A stretch of DNA of 64,000 bases from UBA8529 sp964390565 (lineage in GTDB: Bacteria; Bacteroidota; Bacteroidia; Bacteroidales; Tenuifilaceae). Under the pieces are notes generated by a model. The model was not told where the DNA came from. It was given only the letters and a program-made list of their open reading frames with translations, and did not search any database. A program made the position numbers and the translations under genes. This document shows positions 52,029 to 60,783 of this stretch, piece after piece; the stretch's first letter is position 1, and each line of letters begins with the position of its first letter. The stretch covers positions 1 to 64,000 of the forward strand of contig CAYMII010000004.1 in the NCBI GenBank assembly GCA_964390565.1, read 5' to 3'.

Positions 52029-53198
52029 CTATTTTTCGAGCAGCAACTTTGCAAAGAGTTTTACTACCTCTACATTCACCGAATTTCCAAGTTGTTTGTA
52101 TGCTATCCTATCGGTAGTATGCAATTGGTAGCTATCAGGAATACTTTGCAAACGAGCACATTCGCGTGGTGTTAGCCTTCTTTTTCGCGGGCCAATAATT
52201 GATGTTTGTGTTATTGCTACCAATGCCGGGTAGTGCGTTGGTGCTTTCACTCTTAACCCCGATGGGCGGAAATGCATAATGGTACTCCAAAGATTGGGCT
52301 CACTGGTTTTACCAGCTTGCCACTCGAACTTTGCTTTTGCCCCATTAAAATCAGGGTTTGCATTGGCTTTCTTAAGCCATTTATCCATCGCCTTCTTATT
52401 CGAACCGTATAGGTTGCTATTTTTATAGATAAAATCCTGCTTCCACTTTGGGTAGGAATAAATATTATCGGTTCCATCTATTTCCTTAAGCCACTCATTC
52501 CAAATAGGAAACCCCGGTAAACTTTCTTTAACTATTGATGCAAACTCATTCCAAAGTTCGATAAGAGCAATCTCTCGCTTATTCAGCTTATATTTTTTGA
52601 TGTTTTCGATTTCGCCATCGGGCTGAAGAATTGAAAAGGCATCGCTATCTGGTTTGTTCTTTTTATCGAACTTGAAAGAAGGCAGTTGGCCTAAATCCTT
52701 ACGTTTACAAAGAATAAAAACCCTTTCGCGGTGCTGTGGAATACCTAAGTAATGTGGGCTGAAGATTATAGGTTCATCGGAAACATTATATCCAATTTCA
52801 CGGAGGTTATAACGAATTACCTTCCAAGTGTTGCCACCATCGTGCCCTGCAAGGTTTCTTACATTCTCAAGAATCAGATATTTTGGTTGATGATGCTTGG
52901 CAATTCGAACTATCTCATAGAACAATGTACCACGTGGATCGCCAACTCCTTTGCGATAACCTGCTTTAGAGAATGCTTGGCATGGAAAACCAGCACAGAT
53001 AATATCATGCGAAGGAATATCTTTTTCACTTACCTTGGTGATATCTCCATGTGGTTCAAGGCCAAAGTTATTGGTGTAAACCTGTCTGCAATCGGCATCA
53101 ATATCCGAGGCAAAAACGCACTCAGCATTAAATTCCTTAAGGGCAAGGTGAAATCCGCCTACACCGCAGAACAGATCGATAAACTTTAGCTTTTCCAT
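52029..53198 (-). CDS. DNA (cytosine-5-)-methyltransferase
   Basis: The 389-residue protein is a C5 methyltransferase of the Dcm/HpaII class. Motif I FIDLFCGVGGFHLAL (7-21), motif IV GFPCQAFSKAG with catalytic Cys73, motif VI ENVRNL, motif VIII region HRERVFILCKR and, near the end, LTPRECARLQSIPDSYQ and QLGNSVNVEVV (motifs IX and X) are all present. A target-recognition domain lies at about 220-320. I see no restriction endonuclease nearby, so it may be an orphan. The motif CAAATATA at 53204-53211 could be a -7 element for a leaderless start. Confidence 0.9.
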   Translation of the reverse strand: MEKLKFIDLFCGVGGFHLALKEFNAECVFASDIDADCRQVYTNNFGLEPHGDITKVSEKDIPSHDIICAGFPCQAFSKAGYRKGVGDPRGTLFYEIVRIAKHHQPKYLILENVRNLAGHDGGNTWKVIRYNLREIGYNVSDEPIIFSPHYLGIPQHRERVFILCKRKDLGQLPSFKFDKKNKPDSDAFSILQPDGEIENIKKYKLNKREIALIELWNEFASIVKESLPGFPIWNEWLKEIDGTDNIYSYPKWKQDFIYKNSNLYGSNKKAMDKWLKKANANPDFNGAKAKFEWQAGKTSEPNLWSTIMHFRPSGLRVKAPTHYPALVAITQTSIIGPRKRRLTPRECARLQSIPDSYQLHTTDRIAYKQLGNSVNVEVVKLFAKLLLEK

Positions 53199-53263
53199 GT
53201 CGTCAAATATAGAAAAAGCTAACTTTAAAAGCTAGAGATTTCGATAATTTAAAACTTTTTAAG

Positions 53264-53953
53264 ATGAAAACAATAGGTTTAATAGGCGGTACAGGCTGGG
53301 TGTCGAGCCACGAGTACTATCGATTAGTCAATCTGGAGATCAATAGCCGTTTGGGTGGCTTGAATGCTGCACGTTGTATATTATACTCTTTTAACTACAA
53401 CGATATTGCCGATTTAAACCAAAAAAACGATCATGAGGGCGTACTCAACTTGCTAATAGATGCTTCGCATAAACTTGAGGCTGCAGGTGTTGATGGTATT
53501 GCACTTTGCGCTAATACGCTACATTACTATGCCGAGGATCTTCAAGGTAAAATATCAAAACCCATTATCCATATTGCAAAAGCAACTGCTGCTGAAATCA
53601 AAGCCAAAGGCTTATCGAAGGTTGGTCTTCTTGGTACAAAAATGACTATGGAGCAGGGTTTTTATAAAGATAACTTGGCAAAATCAGGAATTGAAACAAT
53701 TACTCCATCAGATAGAGAAAGGGCATTTATTCATAGAACTATCTTTAATGAGTTGCTAAAGAATATTTTTATTGATTCGACCAAGCAGCAATTTATCGAA
53801 ATTATTAATGATCTCCAGAAACAAGGTGCAGAAGGAATTATTTTAGGTTGTACTGAAATACCCCTTTTATTAAATCAGAAGGATGTTGAAATTCCTCTTT
53901 TCAACACCCTTGAAATTCATGCTAGAGCAATGGCCGATTTTGTCTTAGAATAG
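53264..53953 (+). CDS. Aspartate/glutamate racemase family protein
   Basis: The 229-residue protein interconverts L- and D-amino acids without cofactor, by the two-cysteine mechanism. Cys82 is in LCANTLHYYA and Cys196 in GIILGCTEIPLLL, the expected pair. The N-terminus MKTIGLIGGTGWVSSHEYYR is typical. Length suits aspartate/broad-specificity racemases. It stands alone, divergent from the methyltransferase gene. The exact amino acid is unknown. Confidence 0.9.
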   Translation: MKTIGLIGGTGWVSSHEYYRLVNLEINSRLGGLNAARCILYSFNYNDIADLNQKNDHEGVLNLLIDASHKLEAAGVDGIALCANTLHYYAEDLQGKISKPIIHIAKATAAEIKAKGLSKVGLLGTKMTMEQGFYKDNLAKSGIETITPSDRERAFIHRTIFNELLKNIFIDSTKQQFIEIINDLQKQGAEGIILGCTEIPLLLNQKDVEIPLFNTLEIHARAMADFVLE

Positions 53954-53957
53954 AGAT

Positions 53958-54425
53958 TTATTGGTTGATTAAAAATACATTTATTCCCTTTTCGTTAGCA
54001 ATTTCTCTGATAGATTGCTTGATAATAAGTTCATTCCTCCTCGATATCCAATTGAGATTAATTTTTTTCTTTTGGCCACTTTTTGTTTCCAGAAAAATTG
54101 AATGAGATTTAATGGTAACATCAGTAATATTAGTCCATTCTTCCTTTTTTGGGAAAGAAAAAGGCGTTGTCCTGTAGTCTATTGTTGAATTATCAATTTT
54201 TATAAAGGGTTTATTCCTAGATGTTAATCTGTTTAGCAAAGGTGTAAACATAAAAACACCCCATATTGTATATGTTAGGGTTAAAAAAAATGAAAATCCA
54301 AATGAGCCTTCAATTATACATAAGATAGTTCCTATTAGACCAATAATAAACATTAACCCTCCAACAAATCTAGTTTTTGCTGAAAGCGAAACTGAATCTG
54401 AAAAATCGATATAAAGTGGTTCCAT
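53958..54425 (-). CDS. Two-helix membrane protein, PH-like C-terminus
   Basis: The 155-residue protein has two membrane helices (about 25-43 and 47-68) followed by a strand-rich soluble domain (EEWTNITDVTIKSHSIFLETKSGQKKKINL) like bacterial PH-domain membrane proteins. A basic end follows (NELIIKQSIREIANEKG). It is the last gene of a three-gene unit with the YwqK-like and esterase genes. Function unknown. Confidence 0.6.
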   Translation of the reverse strand: MEPLYIDFSDSVSLSAKTRFVGGLMFIIGLIGTILCIIEGSFGFSFFLTLTYTIWGVFMFTPLLNRLTSRNKPFIKIDNSTIDYRTTPFSFPKKEEWTNITDVTIKSHSIFLETKSGQKKKINLNWISRRNELIIKQSIREIANEKGINVFLINQ

Positions 54426-54429
54426 ATGT

Positions 54430-55179
54430 TTAAAAATTTGTTACTCCAATTGTATAAGTATTTCGAGTGATGTAAACATTATTACGGATCGTTTTGTAGC
54501 GTGCTTCAAATGTAAGCGTTTTATTTACCACAGTCCCGCTAGGTACTGATATTCGATAGATTCCTTTCCCATTTGAGGTTGTTAGCTGATTATATAATTC
54601 CTTGCCTTCAAATGTTATAATATTTGAATATGCAGGTTGAACATATTCATCAGTCATTGATATTTCAATAATATAAACACCTTCGGTTCGGGTTTTGTCA
54701 ATCCCTTTAAACTTTATTTCTGGCTTTGAAATAAGTTCTCCCTTCTCATTGTACTCTTTTAAGCCCACTTTGGGTTCACCTTTTTCAAAGGGTGCTTCAG
54801 AAAAAAGTTTCCCATTTTCGTAATACTTTTTAATTATTCCATTTGCTTTCCCATTCTCCACTGGCATTTCGCGGTAAATTGTGCCTTTGGTACTATACTC
54901 TTTAACAACGCCGTTTGGTTTTCCTTTAACAAGAGGTGTCTCGCGGAAGAGTTGACCCGTTTTAAAGTATTCTTTTTGAATTCCTTCTGGAAGAGAATCT
55001 TTATATGGTATTTCAGTTTCAAGATTGCCTTCGGCATTGTAAATTCTTTTAATGCCGTTCATTACATCGCCTTCCATTTCGATTGAATTTGGGCGATGTA
55101 CTTTTTTGTTATTGCTATTATCACCGCATCCGCATAAAAGCAGAGCGAATAAAGAAATAATGATGGAAATCTTTTTCAT
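54430..55179 (-). CDS. YwqK-like/MORN-repeat lipoprotein
   Basis: The 249-residue lipoprotein (lipobox LLCGC, Cys18) has four tandem repeats of about 22 residues in the pattern G-x-x-K-x-Y-x-x-x-G-x-L-x-x-E-x-P-x-x-x-G (for example NGVVKEYSTKGTIYREMP, NGIIKKYYENGKLFSEAP). This is the MORN-like YwqK-family repeat; the YwqK family name 'antitoxin' refers to a different context. The last 100 residues are a beta-rich domain. It sits 4 nt upstream of the small PH-like gene. Function unknown. Confidence 0.74.
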   Translation of the reverse strand: MKKISIIISLFALLLCGCGDNSNNKKVHRPNSIEMEGDVMNGIKRIYNAEGNLETEIPYKDSLPEGIQKEYFKTGQLFRETPLVKGKPNGVVKEYSTKGTIYREMPVENGKANGIIKKYYENGKLFSEAPFEKGEPKVGLKEYNEKGELISKPEIKFKGIDKTRTEGVYIIEISMTDEYVQPAYSNIITFEGKELYNQLTTSNGKGIYRISVPSGTVVNKTLTFEARYKTIRNNVYITRNTYTIGVTNF

Positions 55180-55188
55180 CTTTTAGAT

Positions 55189-56319
55189 TTATAAGTTGAA
55201 TATATATTTAATTGCATCACCAAATTCACGACTCCAGAACCATTCGCTATGCTGACCATCCTTTGATAGCTTGTTTCTTAAATAATTTTCATCGAAGCCA
55301 ACACTTCTAAGTAAACTGTCCGCTTTAAGTGTGTTCTGAACAGTCTTTCCACCCTCTTTTGCTCCCGAAATTAGGTAAATTCTTTGAATTTTCTTTTGAT
55401 TATACTTCTGGATTTGTTCAAAAGCCTTTGGCGAAAACCAAAGAGATGGCGAGAAAACGCCGGCTTTGCTAAAAATATCAGGATACTCAAGGGCCATATA
55501 CAAAGACATCAAACCGCCCATGGAACTTCCAATAACAGCTGTATTATCTCTGTCAGGTAAAGTTCGAAAATGGCTATCAATAAAAGGTTTTAGCGTTTTA
55601 ACAATAAATTTAGCGTATTTATCACCATCGCCTCCAAGTTTCAAGGAGTCGTTAACCCAAGGCGATAGCTCATTAATTCGTTCCTTTTCGCCATGGTAAA
55701 TACCAACGACAATGCATGAGAATCCATAATACGTATATAAACTATCAAGCGTTTCATCAACATTCCATTCACCCGAAAAGGCTGTTGATTCATCGAAAAG
55801 GTTTTGACCATCGTGCATGTATATAACTGGGAAGCGTTTACCGCTTGAGTAATCGGGAGGGTAGTACATTCGAATCGTACGCTTCCTGTTAAGTTGAGGA
55901 ATTTCAATGTTTGTTGGTAGATATGATACTCCTTTTGATACGCGAGATTTTCTCTTAGAAAAGAAATCGCGCCACCCATCAACCTTAACAATTAATTCTT
56001 TGCCAATACTTTTTGTGTAAAACCTATTTTTTATATCTCTTCCCGCTGAATCAACCTCTACATTAGTCCATTTTCCACGGCTTATCTTAAATTCAAAAGA
56101 ATCAACAGAATTAGTTAATGTTAAAGACAATCTGCCTTGATTATCTTTTTTAAAAGCATAGTTCTTATCCTGAGGACTCCAATGATTTATAGATGAAGCA
56201 AGATATAGCGTATCTTTCGGTGGTGTTTTTTCAGGATATTTATCAATTAAGAATGTCACCTGAGAAAAGGTAAAACATGGCAGCACAACGAATAACCAAA
56301 TGAGTAATCTACCTTTCAT
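55189..56319 (-). CDS. Exported esterase (putative esterase/Fes-like) with N-terminal carbohydrate-binding-like domain
   Basis: The 376-residue protein has a leader (1-20, ending TFSQ), an N-terminal beta-sandwich (about 22-115) with ASSINHWSPQDKNYAF, like a CBM20/48 or E-set domain, and a C-terminal alpha/beta hydrolase of the putative esterase family (about 145-376). The hydrolase has VIYMHDGQNLFDE and the nucleophile elbow GSSMGG with Ser266; SKDGQHSEWFW probably holds the catalytic His. Fes-type and feruloyl esterases have this domain. The substrate is unknown. It is first in a three-gene unit. Confidence 0.82.
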   Translation of the reverse strand: MKGRLLIWLFVVLPCFTFSQVTFLIDKYPEKTPPKDTLYLASSINHWSPQDKNYAFKKDNQGRLSLTLTNSVDSFEFKISRGKWTNVEVDSAGRDIKNRFYTKSIGKELIVKVDGWRDFFSKRKSRVSKGVSYLPTNIEIPQLNRKRTIRMYYPPDYSSGKRFPVIYMHDGQNLFDESTAFSGEWNVDETLDSLYTYYGFSCIVVGIYHGEKERINELSPWVNDSLKLGGDGDKYAKFIVKTLKPFIDSHFRTLPDRDNTAVIGSSMGGLMSLYMALEYPDIFSKAGVFSPSLWFSPKAFEQIQKYNQKKIQRIYLISGAKEGGKTVQNTLKADSLLRSVGFDENYLRNKLSKDGQHSEWFWSREFGDAIKYIFNL

Positions 56320-56389
56320 GTCATAAAGTTTTGATAAAGTTAATCATTTCTTATAATCGAAAAAATAGAGTTAAACAATCCGTAAACTC

Positions 56390-56397
56390 TATCTTTG
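56390..56397 (+). promoter_or_regulatory. Possible -7 element for tRNA-Arg
   Basis: TATCTTTG fits TAnnTTTG, 63 nt upstream of the tRNA. No TTG is present at the ideal -33 spacing. Confidence 0.45.
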
Positions 56398-56460
56398 GAA
56401 AAGAAAAAAAAGGGATATACATTTGTGGGCTTTTTTGAATTAACAAGAAGTTTAATAGCT

Positions 56461-56534
56461 GGCCCCATAGTTCAGCTGAATAGAACGTCAGATTCCGGTT
56501 CTGAAGGTCGGGGGTTTGAATCCCTCTGGGGTCA
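56461..56534 (+). tRNA. tRNA-Arg (anticodon CCG)
   Basis: The 74-nt gene folds fully: acceptor GGCCCCA/TGGGGTC (one G-U), D-stem GTTC/GAAC, anticodon stem TCAGA/TCTGA with loop TTCCGGT (anticodon CCG, reads CGG) and T-stem GGGGG/CCCTC-type with TTTGAAT. CCA is not encoded. Its 3' end sequence is repeated 128 bp downstream. Confidence 0.93.
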
Positions 56535-56535
56535 C
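56519..56535 (+). repeat. Direct repeat of the tRNA-Arg 3' end, copy 1
   Basis: AATCCCTCTGGGGTCAC, within the T-arm and acceptor end of the tRNA; an exact copy lies at 56647-56663. Confidence 0.7.
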
Positions 56536-56539
56536 TTGT

Positions 56540-56566
56540 AAAGACTATCCTTCATGGATAGTCTTT
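56540..56566 (+). terminator. Terminator after tRNA-Arg
   Basis: An 11-bp perfect stem (AAAGACTATCC / GGATAGTCTTT) follows the tRNA directly. Confidence 0.8.
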
Positions 56567-56646
56567 CTTGCTTTTATGACCTACCCAGCCCATAAATGCC
56601 AGAGGGAACACGAGTAGGTCAAGTATGGCTTTTGCGGGAGCGAGCT

Positions 56647-56663
56647 AATCCCTCTGGGGTCAC
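56647..56663 (+). repeat. Direct repeat of the tRNA-Arg 3' end, copy 2
   Basis: Identical 17-bp copy of the tRNA 3' end with no tRNA body before it. A second hairpin follows, so tRNA end plus terminator is duplicated as a unit in layout; the two hairpins differ in sequence. Confidence 0.65.
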
Positions 56664-56667
56664 AGCG

Positions 56668-56693
56668 AAGGTCAATCGTTTACGGTTGGCCTT
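56668..56693 (+). terminator. Second hairpin after the duplicated tRNA end
   Basis: AAGGTCAATCG and CGGTTGGCCTT form an 11-bp stem with G-U pairs and a T-tract after it (CTTTTTG). Confidence 0.7.
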
Positions 56694-56812
56694 TTTGTTT
56701 GGATAAAGTAATCATCAATTTTAAGGTATATAAATTGCAATAGCCACCTTAAATTATTACATTTATTATATGTAACGATTTAATTATTAAAACGTTTTAA
56801 AAACAAGCAGAT

Positions 56813-57697
56813 ATGAAAAAGGCACTACAAGTATTGGGGATATTAGTTTTCTGCCTATTTGTTTTTAAAAATGCAAGTAGCCAGGAGGTCACTGATAGCA
56901 CAAAACTATACAAAGTTGAAACTGTTGATGGGAATGAATATGTTGGGCGCATCATCAGTATGAATTCAGAAATTATTCGTCTTAAAACAGCAACTCTTGG
57001 AGAGATTACAATTAACCAAAAGGATGTATCGAAAATTAATGTAATTAGCAAAGATCGAGTAGATGGGGGAGTTGTTTCGTATGCCGATTTACATTCATCG
57101 AGATATTTTACGACATCCAATGGATATGGTCTAAAAAAGGGGAATGGTTACTATCAAAATATGTGGATCTTTTACAATCAATTTGGTTATGGTTTTACAG
57201 ATAACTTCTCTGTAAGCGCAGGGATAGTTCCTTTGTTCCTTTTTGCTGGGACTTCATCCCCGGTTTGGGTTACGCCCAAAATATCAATTCCCATAAAAAA
57301 GGATATGGTAAACGTTGGTGCAGGTATTCTAGTTGCTACAGTTATTGGCGAAAATACAGATGCTTTTGGTTATGGCTATGGTGTCATAACGTTTGGGTCA
57401 AAAAATAAAAATATTTCTTTAGGCTTAAGCTATGGATATGCTGGTAGCACTTGGGCAGATAAACCAGTAGTTTCGGTTTGCTTTAAATTACCTGCAGGGA
57501 AAAGGGGGTATATAATGGCTGAGAATTACTTTTTACCCGTTGAGGATGAAAATGTAATGGTAACTCTAGTTGGAGGTCGCACACTTATTCGAAAAGTTGC
57601 ACTTGATTACGGACTACTAATACCTGTAATTAGCGGGATGGATAACTTTTTTGCAATTCCTTGGCTTGGGGTCACTGTTCCATTAGGAGGAAATTAA
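56813..57697 (+). CDS. Exported protein with Sm-like N-terminal fold, probable outer-membrane beta-barrel
   Basis: The 294-residue protein has a leader (1-23, ending NASSQ). Residues about 33-80 (VDGNEYVGRIISMNSEIIRLKTATLGEITINQKDVSKIN) look like a small SH3/Sm-like barrel. The rest (100-294) alternates hydrophobic strands with Gly and aromatic residues, in the way of small outer-membrane barrels (YGFTDNFSVSAGIVPLF, SLGLSYGYAGSTW). No characterised family recognised. A perfect 15-bp hairpin follows the gene. Confidence 0.65.
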   Translation: MKKALQVLGILVFCLFVFKNASSQEVTDSTKLYKVETVDGNEYVGRIISMNSEIIRLKTATLGEITINQKDVSKINVISKDRVDGGVVSYADLHSSRYFTTSNGYGLKKGNGYYQNMWIFYNQFGYGFTDNFSVSAGIVPLFLFAGTSSPVWVTPKISIPIKKDMVNVGAGILVATVIGENTDAFGYGYGVITFGSKNKNISLGLSYGYAGSTWADKPVVSVCFKLPAGKRGYIMAENYFLPVEDENVMVTLVGGRTLIRKVALDYGLLIPVISGMDNFFAIPWLGVTVPLGGN

Positions 57698-57717
57698 TAG
57701 TTGAAACATAAATTTAT

Positions 57718-57752
57718 AAAGCGTCAAATAAATCAATTTTATTTGACGCTTT
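57718..57752 (+). terminator. Terminator of the outer-membrane protein gene
   Basis: A 15-bp perfect stem (AAAGCGTCAAATAAA / TTTATTTGACGCTTT) with a 5-nt loop, 20 nt after the stop; an ATTT tract follows. Confidence 0.85.
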
Positions 57753-57796
57753 ATTTATTTGAGCAATATCGTATATTGCGCTTTCAAACCTTTTCT

Positions 57797-59581
57797 ATGA
57801 GCGAAAATATTGTCAGCATGGTACTGGATCAAGCCAGTAAACTGGGGGAACGCGATGCGTTTAGATATAAATGTGAAAAGACAGGTGCATATAAAAATAT
57901 ACTCTGGCGCGAACTTCCCGATTTAATTCAAAGCGTTTCACAGGCTCTAATTTCATTGGGTTATGGATATGCTGATAATATTGGAATCTTTAGCGACAAC
58001 TGTCCTGAATGGGTAATTGCTGATTTGGGAGTCTTAGGTATCAGAGGAGTTACCGTACCTTTTTATGCCACATCATCGAAGCAGCAGCTAAAGTATATTG
58101 CTGATGAAACTCAGATGAGTTTAATCTTTGTTGGAAATCAAGAACAGTATGAAAAAGCCTTATGGCTTTTAGAAAACACTGAGTCAGTTAAAAAAATTGT
58201 TGTTTTTGACTCGACCATTAATTGCAATAGAGAAAATTCAATAAGTTGGGCTGAGTTCATTTTGCTTGCAGGACAAAATCAATTCATCAACGAATTAGTT
58301 CAAATAAAAAACGAAGCCAAGCCTGATGATCTTGCCACAATTATCTACACTTCTGGAACAACTGGCGAATCGAAGGGGGTTATGCTTACCCACAAGTCGT
58401 TTATTTACACTTTTAAAATTCACGACGAAAGATTAGTGGTAGATGAAACGGATGTCTCTGCTTGCTTTCTTCCTTTAAGTCATGTTTTTGAACGTACCTG
58501 GACATTTTACATTTTGCATTGTGGAGCAACAAACGTATTTGTTGAGAACCCTCGCGAAATTGTCAACCTTCTCCCAAAGATTAAACCCACAGTTATGTGT
58601 GCAGTTCCTCGATTTTTCGAAAAAACCTATGAGGGGGTTCAGCTGGAGGTGTCAAAATGGTCAAGTATCAAAAAAGGTATTTTTAATTGGGCGATAAGCA
58701 TTGGCAATAAGCGTTCAGATTTTTTATGTAAGAATTCAAGTGTTCCATTGATGCTAGCTCTTAAATATAGCATTGCTAATAAACTTGTACTTGAAAAATT
58801 CAGGAACATATTTGGAGGTAAAATTCGATTTATGCCATGTGCAGGTGCTGCAATCTCAGCTACTCATTTACGGTTTTTCCATGCCGCAGGCATTTTTGTT
58901 TGTTATGGTTATGGCGCAACTGAAACATCGGCTACGGTATCGTGCTTTAAGTCGGATGTATATGATTTTAATACTGTAGGCTCAGTAATGCCTGGTGTTG
59001 AGGTTAAAATAAGCCCTGAAGATGAAATATTGGTAAAAGGAGGAACCGTATTTCAAGGTTACTATAAGAAGCCGTTGGATACTGAAAAAGTATTAAAAGA
59101 TGGTTGGTACTATAGTGGCGATAAAGGTTACTTAACAGATAATGGTGACTTAGTGATGACCGATAGGATTAAAGACTTGATGAAAACATCAGTAGGGAAG
59201 TATATTTCGCCACAAAAAATAGAACTCCTTTTTGTTCAAGATCCTTATATTGAGCAAATAATTCCTATTGGCGATGGTCGTAAATATGTAACAGCGCTAA
59301 TTGTTCCATCTTTTGAAATGCTTAAAAGGGAGGCTCAAAGTTTAGGTCTCCAGAATTTTAGTCCATCGGAGCTAATTCGAAACGAGAGCATAATTCGTTT
59401 TTACAAGGCAAGAATTGATAAAATTCAAGAGGATTTTACACCTTATGAGAAGATTATTAAATTTAAACTGCTTTCAGAACCATTTAGCATTCAGAATGGG
59501 GGATTGACAAACACCTTAAAGATTCGACGAAGCAAGCTGATTGAGCAGTATCGTGAACTAATTGACGAAATGTATATGTGA
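57797..59581 (+). CDS. Long-chain acyl-CoA synthetase (AMP-binding)
   Basis: The 594-residue protein activates fatty acids with ATP and CoA. The AMP-binding P-loop IIYTSGTTGESKGVMLTHKS is at about 181-200; GYGATETSATV and the late DGWYYSGDKGYLTDNGDL and DRIKDLMKTSVGKYISPQKIE motifs are clear. Length and order match FadD-type and long-chain synthetases. I chose ATG at 57797 because the longer frame from TTG at 57701 would run through the terminator hairpin. The next gene, convergent, is an LPS acyltransferase, so lipid supply is a shared theme, not proof of linkage. Confidence 0.92.
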   Translation: MSENIVSMVLDQASKLGERDAFRYKCEKTGAYKNILWRELPDLIQSVSQALISLGYGYADNIGIFSDNCPEWVIADLGVLGIRGVTVPFYATSSKQQLKYIADETQMSLIFVGNQEQYEKALWLLENTESVKKIVVFDSTINCNRENSISWAEFILLAGQNQFINELVQIKNEAKPDDLATIIYTSGTTGESKGVMLTHKSFIYTFKIHDERLVVDETDVSACFLPLSHVFERTWTFYILHCGATNVFVENPREIVNLLPKIKPTVMCAVPRFFEKTYEGVQLEVSKWSSIKKGIFNWAISIGNKRSDFLCKNSSVPLMLALKYSIANKLVLEKFRNIFGGKIRFMPCAGAAISATHLRFFHAAGIFVCYGYGATETSATVSCFKSDVYDFNTVGSVMPGVEVKISPEDEILVKGGTVFQGYYKKPLDTEKVLKDGWYYSGDKGYLTDNGDLVMTDRIKDLMKTSVGKYISPQKIELLFVQDPYIEQIIPIGDGRKYVTALIVPSFEMLKREAQSLGLQNFSPSELIRNESIIRFYKARIDKIQEDFTPYEKIIKFKLLSEPFSIQNGGLTNTLKIRRSKLIEQYRELIDEMYM

Positions 59582-59593
59582 TAAGTTTGCCTG

Positions 59594-60490
59594 TTATTTA
59601 ATCATCTCGATATTTTCTGGGCGCTTGTATTTCCATCGTTTGTGCGACCAAAGCCAGTCTTCTGGCTTTTTGGTTATTACCGATTCAAGTTTTTCGGCAA
59701 ACATTTGAGTGAGTTTTCCTTCTTCGAGATTTTGTGGTTCATTTGTTAAAACCGAAAGTTCAACCTGATAGTATCCACGTTTTACCCTCTGAATATCGAT
59801 ATAAATAATAGGGAGGTTATGCAGTTTGGCATACTTCTCAGCGCCATATAAAAAGGCCGTTTCGCGATTAAGGAAATGAATCCAATACGCTTTTTCTAAG
59901 TATCGTTTTGGAACACCCTGATCGCTTGCCATAAGGAAAATGGTAGGAGTATCTTTAAACTTCTCAAAGGTTAGCGAGGTCTCGCCAATTGATGCGAGAG
60001 TTGTGCCAAACTTGGTTCTATTCCACCTCACAAATCTATCGATATAAGTATTTTTTAAAGGCTTATAGAATGCAACAACATTGTGTTTAACCTGCTTGCC
60101 AGCCGATAACGAGCCCCATTCCCAGTTGCTAAAGTGACCGGTTACTCCAATAATGCTTTGTCCCGATTGAAAGTATGGTTCCAAAATCTCAGGGTTGATA
60201 ATTTTGTGCCGTTTTAGAATTTGCTTCTGGCTCATGGTAAAAGCCTTTATTCCCTCCACAAGAACATCAACTAAGTTTTTATAAAAAAGCAAAATTATTT
60301 TGCCAATCTCTTCGTCTGATTTGTTGGGAAATGATCCTTTTAGGTTAGTTAAAACTATTTTTTTACGGTAACGAATTAATATACCAACTATGAAGCGAAG
60401 AAAGTTTGAGAACCCGTATATGATTGGGAAAGGAATAATTCCAATAATAATTATTGAAAGGAAGAACAGAAACGCTCCGAAAATGCTCAT
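59594..60490 (-). CDS. LpxL/HtrB-type lysophospholipid (lipid A) acyltransferase
   Basis: The 298-residue protein is a membrane-anchored acyltransferase, with an N-terminal membrane helix (about 8-28) and the catalytic HX4E motif in GHFSNWEWGS (H119, E124). Later motifs include SDQGVPKRYLE and ETAFLYGAEKYAK. It should transfer acyl chains to the lipid A precursor, completing outer-membrane LPS. It is convergent with the acyl-CoA synthetase. In Bacteroidota single LpxL-type enzymes are usual. Confidence 0.88.
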   Translation of the reverse strand: MSIFGAFLFFLSIIIIGIIPFPIIYGFSNFLRFIVGILIRYRKKIVLTNLKGSFPNKSDEEIGKIILLFYKNLVDVLVEGIKAFTMSQKQILKRHKIINPEILEPYFQSGQSIIGVTGHFSNWEWGSLSAGKQVKHNVVAFYKPLKNTYIDRFVRWNRTKFGTTLASIGETSLTFEKFKDTPTIFLMASDQGVPKRYLEKAYWIHFLNRETAFLYGAEKYAKLHNLPIIYIDIQRVKRGYYQVELSVLTNEPQNLEEGKLTQMFAEKLESVITKKPEDWLWSHKRWKYKRPENIEMIK

Positions 60491-60653
60491 GAGTATTGAG
60501 TTTAAAATAACTGTTACAATATAATAATCTTTTCCTAATACTCTGTATTTGCGTAAAAGTTACAATTAATTTTAAAGCCGTGCAGCAAATTGAAGTTAAG
60601 CTCGTCTATTAGGATATAAAATATTTATTAAAACAAAATTCAAAATATTATGA

Positions 60654-60704
60654 AATGTCCATGTAATAAATTACCCCAAAAGCGATGTTTAAAATATGGA
60701 CATT
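60654..60704. other. Inverted repeat in the gap before the head-GIN gene
   Basis: AATGTCCAT (60654-60662) and ATGGACATT (60696-60704) flank a 33-nt loop in a 293-bp gap. It could be an operator or a small RNA fold; the gap holds no gene. Confidence 0.35.
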
Positions 60705-60783
60705 CCATGTGAGTCTTTACTAAAATATGCTTAGAGAGACAATTTATTTAATTGAAAAATGATACATAATAAAAATTAGACAC

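Noticed and set aside
52029..53198. Complete restriction-modification system
   Set aside because: No nuclease gene in the flanks: the neighbours are an RDD protein and a racemase.
57701..57796. N-terminal extension of the acyl-CoA synthetase from TTG
   Set aside because: It would run through a perfect 15-bp terminator hairpin; ATG at 57797 fits the family start.
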